Source of the DNA: Syntrophomonas sp.
GTDB lineage: Bacteria; Bacillota; Syntrophomonadia; Syntrophomonadales; Syntrophomonadaceae
Assembly: GCA_028693695.1 (NCBI GenBank)
Contig: JAQUUV010000002.1
Span: 31,350-40,463 of the forward strand
Reading direction: 5' to 3'
DNA length: 9,114 bases
Of this stretch, positions 1 to 5,419 are shown in pieces (positions within the stretch are counted from its first letter, which is position 1; each line of letters begins with the position of its first letter). The notes under the pieces were generated by a model. It worked only from the letters and a program-made list of their open reading frames with translations. It had not been told where the DNA came from and searched no databases. Made by a program: the position numbers and the translations under genes.

Positions 1-31
1 TGTCAACAACCTTCTTTCCCTTGAAAACCAT
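1..31 (-). CDS. possible start of a next operon gene, cut by the window edge
   Basis: The hddA stop codon TAA shares one base with an ATG (TAATG) at 29-31. The frame stays open to the window edge and gives MVFKGKKVVD. The tight junction fits the other overlaps in this cluster. A weak AGGA sits only three bases before the ATG, which is closer than usual. Ten residues are too few to name a product, and the ATG could be chance. Confidence 0.4.
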   Translation of the reverse strand, partial: MVFKGKKVVD

Positions 32-1008
32 TAATCCTGAATATTAAATATAATTCTACTGCCATATTTTTCGAAGGAAAATGGTAATTCTTGATAGGCT
101 TTTAATGCATCACGTACCGCTTTTTGCTTCTCGAGAGGACAAAAGAAAAGAAAATATCCTCCCCCACCGGCCCCCAGAAGCTTTCCTCCGTAAATACCAG
201 CCTGTTTGGCCAGACTATATATTTCATCAATTTCCTTATTTCCTATTCTACCGGATAGGGTTTTCTTTTCTTCCCAGTTTCTATCCAGCAACTGTCCCAG
301 TATTTCAATATCCATATTAAACAGACAGTCTCTTCCTAAAATAGCCATTTCCTTGATTCGGTGCAAAGCAGATATATTACGGGATTTATTGGTTTTTAGA
401 TCACTTAAAATCATAGAGGCTCTTCTGGTAATACCAGTATAAAACAGCATAGAAGAAGAATTAAGCAGGTTCGTGGAGTTATTATCAAGAACAATTCGAT
501 TTACATTAACCCTGTCATCAGGCTCAATAAAAAAATTATTGAAGCCCCCAAATGCCGCTGCATACTGATCCTGTTTGCCTATAGGCTCACCCAATCGATT
601 AATTTCTATTTCACAGGCCATTTCCGCCAGTTCAAAGGCATTTTTATACTCTCCTTTAAATGCAAACAGTGCATTTAGTAGTCCCACCGTAAAAGAACTG
701 GAGGAACCTAATCCACTTCCTTCAGCCGGAATATCGGCAATGCTAGTGATTTCAATACCTTTTTCAATTCCGACCATTTGCAGAGCCTCGCGAAAAATAC
801 CGTGTTTTATCTGTTTTATATCTTTTTCTTTTTCTCTTTCTGAATAATTGAGGATAATATAATCATCATATCTTGATTTAACAATTATATAAATATATTT
901 ATCAATGGTGGAGCTAAGCACAGCTCCTCCGAACTGCCGGTAATAATCTGCAATGTCGGTTCCACCCCCGAAAAAGCTGGTCCGTAAAGGAGTCTGGCTA
1001 ATTATCAT
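31..1008 (-). CDS. hddA: D-glycero-alpha-D-manno-heptose 7-phosphate kinase (HddA-like GHMP kinase)
   Basis: Predicted cytosolic kinase that phosphorylates D-glycero-D-manno-heptose 7-phosphate at C1 with ATP, giving the alpha-1,7-bisphosphate; this is the second step of the GDP-heptose route. The 325 residues have GHMP kinase order: substrate motif PLRTSFFGGGTD (7-18), ATP loop PAEGSGLGSSSSF (94-106), a GKQDQYAAAFGG segment (144-155) with the likely catalytic Asp147, and C-terminal KLLGAGGGGYF (276-286). Length is typical for HddA. The ATG overlaps the stop of the upstream fusion gene as ATGA, with a GGAGGGAGA ribosome site at 1015-1023 inside that gene's end, so translation is probably coupled. 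Family resemblance alone could also fit another sugar-1-kinase such as fucokinase. The GmhA, GmhB and nucleotidyltransferase domains next door make the heptose assignment much more likely. Confidence 0.88.
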   Translation of the reverse strand: MIISQTPLRTSFFGGGTDIADYYRQFGGAVLSSTIDKYIYIIVKSRYDDYIILNYSEREKEKDIKQIKHGIFREALQMVGIEKGIEITSIADIPAEGSGLGSSSSFTVGLLNALFAFKGEYKNAFELAEMACEIEINRLGEPIGKQDQYAAAFGGFNNFFIEPDDRVNVNRIVLDNNSTNLLNSSSMLFYTGITRRASMILSDLKTNKSRNISALHRIKEMAILGRDCLFNMDIEILGQLLDRNWEEKKTLSGRIGNKEIDEIYSLAKQAGIYGGKLLGAGGGGYFLFFCPLEKQKAVRDALKAYQELPFSFEKYGSRIIFNIQD

Positions 1009-2900
1009 TGCTTATCTCCCTCCAGCCATTCCTTAATGATTTGCATCATCAGGTGATTTAACATCAAATGTACGTCTTCAACCTTCTGCATATCATTTAC
1101 AGGTACAACCATAGAATTACTAGCTATTTTTTTAAGCTGGCCGCCATTATACCCTGTCAAGGCAAAGGTTTTCACTCCCTTAGAATTGGCATATTCTATA
1201 GCCAAAATGACATTTTTCGAATTTCCGCTTCCTGAAATAGCGATTACCAGATCGTCAGGTTTTAAATAGTTTTCCAGTTGAAATTTAAAAACCTGCTCAT
1301 AGCCGATATCATTGGCAATGGACAATATAGCCGGCACATTATCATTTAAACAAACGAAGCGGAAACGCTGGCTGAGATTTTCGCTTACCCCTTTATTAAA
1401 ATCACCAGCGAAATGGGAGGCAGTAGAAGCACTGCCTCCATTGCCAAAAATATATACGGTGCCCCCCTGGGCATGCACATTAATTAGTTCATTTATCAAT
1501 AAACTAATGTTCTGGCGATCCAACCTGTCAAGGGTCTCTTTCAATTCATCAATATAGGTCTCAATTATATTATTAAATATTTCGCCCCTGGATAAGATAA
1601 TTTGTACGGCCTGGAGTAGATTATCAGCCCGAAAATGAGGTTCAATATTGAATTTACCATCAGTTCCACCTTGGCCGGTAGCCAGTAAAATGCTTTTCAG
1701 ACCGGCTGCAGCTCCGGTCTTCACATCCACAGTGCTGTCTCCAATGATATAGGATTTACTTAAATCAATATTATATTGGGCTGCTGCTTGCTCAATCAAT
1801 CCGGTTTTGGGTTTACGACAATTACATTCTATCTTGAATTCAGCATTTTCATCTGGATAGCCGCAGTCGGGATGATGAGGACAGTAAAGGATATCATCTA
1901 CATAAACATCTCTGTCCCCCAGAATGCTTTCCATTCTATTATGGATCGTTTCCAATTCTTCAATTGAACATAAGTTTCTCGCTACTACCGGTTGGTTGGT
2001 GATAATTATACTCAGATAACTGGAATCATTTATATGCTTTAAAGCCTGAAAAACCTGAGGTATTATTTCCAGATCCTCGGTCTTACTTATCAGGCCTTTA
2101 TATTTATTAATGGTTCCGTCTCTGTCTAAGAATATTGCCTTTTGTGGCAGGGATAGATTTTTCTCCTTTACAATACCTTCACAGATATGTCTCTGCACCG
2201 TACGGTATCGTTCTGGAGTACCCATATCCTTTATATATTCAGTGGTTCTATAACCATAAATTTTGTTACTGGTAACAGCAGTCGCAAGAACATTCTTTTC
2301 CAGATCCTGCTGCTTATTTTTCTCGATATATTCAAGTATCTTTATATTAAAAACAAAAACACCCGCATTAACGCAATTGGCATAGTAGCCAGCAGATCTA
2401 TCATTTTCACCTAATATCCCTCGAACCAGCGTATGATTTTCTAGTATTATTAAGTCACTATCATAAGGATGGTCATTAGGATGAACTACCAGAGTAGCTA
2501 GTGCTTCCTGGTTCCTATGGTAGTTAAGGAGTCGTGTGAAGTCTACATCGAGGACCAAATCACCATACAATAAAACAAAGTCCGATGTTAGATTATCCGC
2601 CAAGTAAAAAAGGGCTCCCGCAGTTCCTAATGGAGACGGCTCCTGGAAATAAGTAATAGCGACCCCAAAGGCACTTCCATCTCCAAAATACTCCTTAATC
2701 ATATCCCCCTTGGGTCCGATAACCAGGATGATATCCCTGATGCCATATCTGCACAGGTTTTCAATTTGATATTGCAGTACCGGTTTACCGCCAATACTGA
2801 TCAGAGGTTTGGGTATCTCAGGAAATAGTGACTTTAATCTCTGCCCCTCTCCTCCCGCTAAGATTACTGCGTTCATCTTTACATTTTCCAAATCTGTCAA
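1005..2900 (-). CDS. hddC-gmhB-gmhA: trifunctional fusion: heptose-1-P guanylyltransferase / heptose-1,7-bisphosphate 7-phosphatase / sedoheptulose-7-P isomerase
   Basis: The 631 residues hold three enzymes. Domain 1 (about 9-240) is a sugar-1-phosphate nucleotidyltransferase: LAGGEGQRLKSL (14-25), Lys31 in PKPL, and GDLVLDVD (113-120). Domain 2 (about 252-435) is a HAD-IIIA phosphatase like GmhB: FLDRDGTIN (257-265) with Asp259 and Asp261, TNQ (301-303), probable zinc ligands Cys340, His342, Cys359 and Cys361, RKPKTG, and GDSTVD (387-392). Domain 3 (about 440-631) is a SIS isomerase like GmhA: GNGGSAS (486-492), HFAGDF (496-501), ISGSGNSKNV (555-564) and EDVHLMLNH (608-616). These perform steps 4, 3 and 1 of GDP-heptose synthesis; step 2 is HddA, coupled downstream. 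GDP rather than another nucleotide is inferred from the pathway. TTG at 2900 has an in-frame TAG just before it and a good ribosome site. An ATG at residue 9 (2874-2876) would give a conventional N-terminus but has a poor site. Confidence 0.9.
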   Translation of the reverse strand: MTDLENVKMNAVILAGGEGQRLKSLFPEIPKPLISIGGKPVLQYQIENLCRYGIRDIILVIGPKGDMIKEYFGDGSAFGVAITYFQEPSPLGTAGALFYLADNLTSDFVLLYGDLVLDVDFTRLLNYHRNQEALATLVVHPNDHPYDSDLIILENHTLVRGILGENDRSAGYYANCVNAGVFVFNIKILEYIEKNKQQDLEKNVLATAVTSNKIYGYRTTEYIKDMGTPERYRTVQRHICEGIVKEKNLSLPQKAIFLDRDGTINKYKGLISKTEDLEIIPQVFQALKHINDSSYLSIIITNQPVVARNLCSIEELETIHNRMESILGDRDVYVDDILYCPHHPDCGYPDENAEFKIECNCRKPKTGLIEQAAAQYNIDLSKSYIIGDSTVDVKTGAAAGLKSILLATGQGGTDGKFNIEPHFRADNLLQAVQIILSRGEIFNNIIETYIDELKETLDRLDRQNISLLINELINVHAQGGTVYIFGNGGSASTASHFAGDFNKGVSENLSQRFRFVCLNDNVPAILSIANDIGYEQVFKFQLENYLKPDDLVIAISGSGNSKNVILAIEYANSKGVKTFALTGYNGGQLKKIASNSMVVPVNDMQKVEDVHLMLNHLMMQIIKEWLEGDKQ

Positions 2901-2905
2901 CTACT

Positions 2906-2913
2906 TCACCCTC
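2906..2913 (-). promoter_or_regulatory. ribosome binding site supporting the TTG start of the fusion gene
   Basis: GAGGGTGA on the minus strand is followed by five bases and then TTG (2898-2900). The alternative ATG at 2874-2876 is preceded only by an A-rich stretch with GGA at about ten bases. This favours the TTG, although the ATG start gives the more usual MNAVILAGG N-terminus. Confidence 0.6.
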
Positions 2914-3042
2914 AAAAAGCAAGCATTCCCATTCACCTATTCGCGATATGGGTTGGTTTAATATATGATTTCCAAATAATATTGGTGTGCATTACCGAGA
3001 GAAGCCAAAAAGGATGGTATAGAATTGAATTATATAAACAAG

Positions 3043-3078
3043 AGACCCAAGAAAACACTGAAAGGTTTTCTTGGGTCT
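3043..3078 (-). terminator. probable rho-independent terminator after the SDR gene
   Basis: Perfect 14-bp inverted repeat: left arm 3043-3056 (AGACCCAAGAAAAC), right arm 3065-3078, with an 8-base loop. It lies 20 bases past the SDR stop. In minus-strand sense the stem is followed by CTTGTTTATATAATT, a moderate T-rich tail and not a pure T run. The plus-strand flank (ATATGATAAGG) is not T-rich, so it should act on minus-strand transcripts. It may end the gmd-SDR unit or attenuate read-through into the fusion gene. No convincing promoter is visible in 2901-3042. Confidence 0.7.
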
Positions 3079-3098
3079 ATATGATAAGGGGACCCCTT

Positions 3099-4031
3099 TC
3101 AGCTAGTCAATATCCTTCTTATCGATAAGCGTAAGGCTTCATCAGATGTATACCTGGATTTCCAGTTTGTATCGTGAATTTTATCCAGGTCGTATTGAAA
3201 TTCCGGTACATCACCCTTCCATCCAACTTTTTCACCCGAATAAAAATATTGAACATTTTGCAGCCCCATTTCTTCACACACCATGTCAGCAATGGAGGTG
3301 ACCGTGGTCTGTGAATCCACTCCAATATTGAAGCAGTTGATCATCTCTTGGTGGTTACGCCATATATGGAAGATTGCGTCGATTAAATCGTCAATATAAA
3401 GGTAGGGCTTGCTTTGCTTCCCATTTCCTAATATCGTAAGGCTTGTTGGGTTCTTTCTTAATTTTTTAATGAAGTCAAATACTACTCCATGAGTTAAACG
3501 TCCCCCTACCACATTGGGAAAACGAAAAATCCAACTTTTCATATTATTCATATAGCAATAGGATGCTATAAATGCTTCCGACGCCAATTTAGCCCCTCCA
3601 TAATAGGAAACCGGCCAAAGATTGCCGCTATCTTCACTAATCTTAACTCCGGGTTTATGCCCATATATGGCCGAACTGGATGCGAATATTATTTCTTTTA
3701 CCTGGAATTCCCTCATACACTCCAGAAGATTGCTACTGGTTAAAAAGGTGTTTTTCAGGTCCCTGGTCGGATCATGGGCACTGGCTTGAATGTCTGAATT
3801 AGCAGCAAAATGAAAAACTGTATCAAATTTATAGGCTTGGAAAAGCCCATGAGCCTCCTCATACAACGAAAAATCCAATGGTATGAACGTAAAATTGCGG
3901 TTGGATAAAAGATGCTGAATATTATCTTCTCGACCCAGCATAAGATTATCCGCTGCTACAACCCGATATCCTTCATCTATTAATCTATCCGCCAGGTGGC
4001 TTCCAATGAACCCGGCCCCGCCCGCTAACAA
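3099..4031 (-). CDS. NAD-dependent epimerase/dehydratase, extended SDR family, nucleotide-sugar modifying
   Basis: Predicted cytosolic nucleotide-sugar SDR. Numbered from the TTG at 4031 (310 residues): Rossmann loop GGAGFIGSH (4-12), Asp28 at the end of the second strand suggesting NAD rather than NADP, FHFAANSD (73-80), SSSAIYG (118-124), catalytic Tyr144 and Lys148 in YYGGAK, and a substrate-side FPNVVGGR (171-178). The substrate cannot be read from sequence. Options are UDP-hexose 4-epimerase, GDP-4-keto-6-deoxymannose reductase, or a C4 oxidoreductase on GDP-heptose as described for campylobacters. Position between gmd and the GDP-heptose genes favours a GDP-sugar. The start is doubtful: TTG at 4031 removes most of the first beta strand, while the frame stays open upstream with KNVLLAGG, the usual SDR beginning. 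No ATG, GTG or other TTG exists before the in-frame stop at 4080-4082. ATA at 4059-4061 is the best upstream candidate and would give 320 residues. Confidence 0.85.
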   Translation of the reverse strand: MLAGGAGFIGSHLADRLIDEGYRVVAADNLMLGREDNIQHLLSNRNFTFIPLDFSLYEEAHGLFQAYKFDTVFHFAANSDIQASAHDPTRDLKNTFLTSSNLLECMREFQVKEIIFASSSAIYGHKPGVKISEDSGNLWPVSYYGGAKLASEAFIASYCYMNNMKSWIFRFPNVVGGRLTHGVVFDFIKKLRKNPTSLTILGNGKQSKPYLYIDDLIDAIFHIWRNHQEMINCFNIGVDSQTTVTSIADMVCEEMGLQNVQYFYSGEKVGWKGDVPEFQYDLDKIHDTNWKSRYTSDEALRLSIRRILTS

Positions 4032-4057
4032 TACATTTTTTACGCCTGGTGTTGGAA

Positions 4058-5110
4058 CTATTCGTAAGCCCCCCTCACCTCAACTGCATGCCCAGCCTCG
4101 CGCAGGGTTTTTTCCTGCCGGGCCATTTCCATGTCATGGTCTAACATCATTTTCACCAATTCCTTAAACGTGACCCGGGGGTTCCATCCCATTTTATTCC
4201 GGGCTTTCGATGCGTCCCCCTGCAGAGAATCTACTTCAGCAGGTCTAAAATAGCGGGAATCAATAATAACATAATCATGCCAGTTTAATTCCAGTTGATT
4301 AAAAACTTCATATAAAAACTCCCTTACCGAATGGGACTGTCCGGTTGCTATTACATAATCATCAGCCTTTTCCTGCTGCAACATCAGCCACATAGCCTCG
4401 ACATAGTCCCCTGCAAATCCCCAATCTCTTTTAGCATCAAGATTCCCCAGGTACAGTTTTTCCTGTAAACCCAGCTTTATCCGGCTGGCAGCACGAGTTA
4501 TTTTCCTGGTTACAAATGTTTCTCCGCGCCGTGGAGACTCGTGGTTGAACAGGATACCGTTGGCGATAAACATTCCATAAGCCTCCCGGTAATTTACTCC
4601 ATACCAGTAGGCAGCGACCTTCGATACTGCATAAGGACTACGGGGATGAAACAACGTCGTTTCATCCTGAGGAGGTGGAACCATACCAAACATCTCGGAT
4701 GAACAGGCTTGGTATATACGAACTTCCTGGCCTGTAACCTCAATATAATCCCTTAAAGCTTCCAGTAAGCGTAGGGTTCCGATAGCAACAGTATCAGCAG
4801 TATATTCGGGCTGGTCAAAAGAAACCCTAACATGCGATTGGGCGGCCAGATTATAGACTTCATCCGGACAGACCTTATTAAGTATACGTCTTAAACCAGT
4901 ACCATCATTTAGATCTCCATAATGAAGAAACATACGAACTTCATCATCATGTGGTTCCTGAAAAATATGGTTAATCCGATAGGTATTAAATGTGGATGCC
5001 CGGCGTATAATACCATGTACCTCATAACCTTTTGCCAAAAGAAACTCAGCCAGATAAGAGCCATCCTGTCCTGTTATGCCTGTAATTAGAACTTTTTTCC
5101 CCAACAACAC
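4058..5110 (-). CDS. gmd: GDP-mannose 4,6-dehydratase
   Basis: NADP-dependent extended SDR converting GDP-D-mannose to GDP-4-dehydro-6-deoxy-D-mannose, the precursor of GDP-rhamnose, fucose, talose or perosamine. The 350 residues match the family's length and motifs: GITGQDGSYL (11-20), the RR of RRASTFNT (36-43) that contacts NADP, AAQSHVRVSF (89-98), CSSEMFG (136-142) with the catalytic Ser/Glu region, Tyr160 and Lys164 in YAVSK, NHESPRRGETFVTRK (189-203), LGNLDAKRDWGFAGDYV (221-237) and YFRPAEVDSLQGD (287-299). The GTG start (5108-5110) has an in-frame TAA immediately upstream and GGGAGGT at 5116-5122, so it is well supported. No mannose-activating gene is in the window. Because the neighbours make GDP-heptose, a GDP-heptose 4,6-dehydratase role like Yersinia DmhA is possible, but the motifs are those of ordinary Gmd. 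Confidence 0.93.
   Translation of the reverse strand: MLLGKKVLITGITGQDGSYLAEFLLAKGYEVHGIIRRASTFNTYRINHIFQEPHDDEVRMFLHYGDLNDGTGLRRILNKVCPDEVYNLAAQSHVRVSFDQPEYTADTVAIGTLRLLEALRDYIEVTGQEVRIYQACSSEMFGMVPPPQDETTLFHPRSPYAVSKVAAYWYGVNYREAYGMFIANGILFNHESPRRGETFVTRKITRAASRIKLGLQEKLYLGNLDAKRDWGFAGDYVEAMWLMLQQEKADDYVIATGQSHSVREFLYEVFNQLELNWHDYVIIDSRYFRPAEVDSLQGDASKARNKMGWNPRVTFKELVKMMLDHDMEMARQEKTLREAGHAVEVRGAYE
4059..4076 (-). promoter_or_regulatory. candidate ATA start and G-rich ribosome site of the SDR gene, overlapping the gmd stop
   Basis: GAGGGGGG (4069-4076) lies seven bases before ATA (4059-4061), which is in frame with the SDR. The ATA overlaps the gmd TAG (4058-4060) as ATAG, resembling the ATGA junctions elsewhere here. 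From ATA the N-terminus would read MVPTPGVKNVLLAGG, restoring the first beta strand. ATA is a very rare start codon, so this remains an inference. Confidence 0.4.
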
Positions 5111-5419
5111 TTATTACCTCCCATTAAAGCCCCTATGCTTGGATTCACCAGAACTTCAATATATTTCACACCCTTAACCGCATCATTATTAACTGGTGTG
5201 TTATTCCCCGTCTTTCAAGCGTTATTTATTACAATATGATGCTATGAATTAGAAGTGTTCCAAACACCCCGATGAAATTAAAATTTGGTATTAGTGAAAA
5301 ATTTTTTAGATCCTTGGCTGGCTATGTAGGAGTGGGTTATGGATGAACGGAATGGGATAGAACTTAAAAATACGGGTGCACCCTGCAGGATATAATATCA
5401 CGGTTTCAGTTCCTCCCGT
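5111..5419 (-). other. 309-base intergenic gap upstream of gmd
   Basis: No convincing gene lies here. On the minus strand it holds a strong GGGAGGA site at 5411-5417 just past the GT2-TPR stop, a doubtful 31-codon frame (5306-5401), an A6T5 tract near 5298-5307, a small GTGTT/AACAC hairpin (5255-5267), an imperfect inverted repeat CACACC/GGTGTG (5167-5200), and the gmd ribosome site. A promoter for gmd is expected because of the gap, but I see no good -35/-10 pair. Neither hairpin has a T-run like a standard terminator. Confidence 0.6.
5306..5401 (-). CDS. doubtful 31-residue ORF with a strong ribosome site
   Basis: GTG at 5399-5401 follows GGGAGGA (5411-5417) by nine bases and opens a 31-codon frame ending in TAA at 5306-5308. 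The product begins MILYPAGCTRIFKFYPIP and resembles nothing I recognise: no signal peptide, membrane segment or repeat is clear. The ribosome site comes directly after the GT2-TPR stop, as expected for a next operon gene, so this may be a real small peptide or the remains of a lost gene. The evidence is weak. Confidence 0.15.
   Translation of the reverse strand: MILYPAGCTRIFKFYPIPFIHNPLLHSQPRI

Noticed and set aside
81..847. Plus-strand open frames opposite hddA
   Set aside because: They are antisense to a gene with a full GHMP motif set, overlap one another, and have no recognisable protein features.
1312..2414. Plus-strand open frames opposite the fusion gene
   Set aside because: Short antisense frames over strongly conserved enzyme domains, without recognisable domains.
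3029..3034. TATAAT on the minus strand as a -10 box for the fusion gene
   Set aside because: The only spaced -35 partner (GTTTTC) is poor and lies inside the terminator stem. The region is AT-rich, so a match is expected by chance.
3086..3100. AAGGGGACCCCTT quasi-palindrome next to the SDR stop as an operator
   Set aside because: Arms are separated by a single base so it cannot fold as a hairpin, and it overlaps the end of the gene. No second copy was seen.
3119..3325. Second minus-strand frame inside the SDR gene
   Set aside because: It lies wholly inside the SDR in another frame and reads as low-quality sequence.
5167..5200. Inverted repeat CACACC/GGTGTG upstream of gmd as a terminator or operator
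   Set aside because: The stem is interrupted and the loop is 11 bases, with no T-run on either strand. It may be chance in an AT-rich gap.
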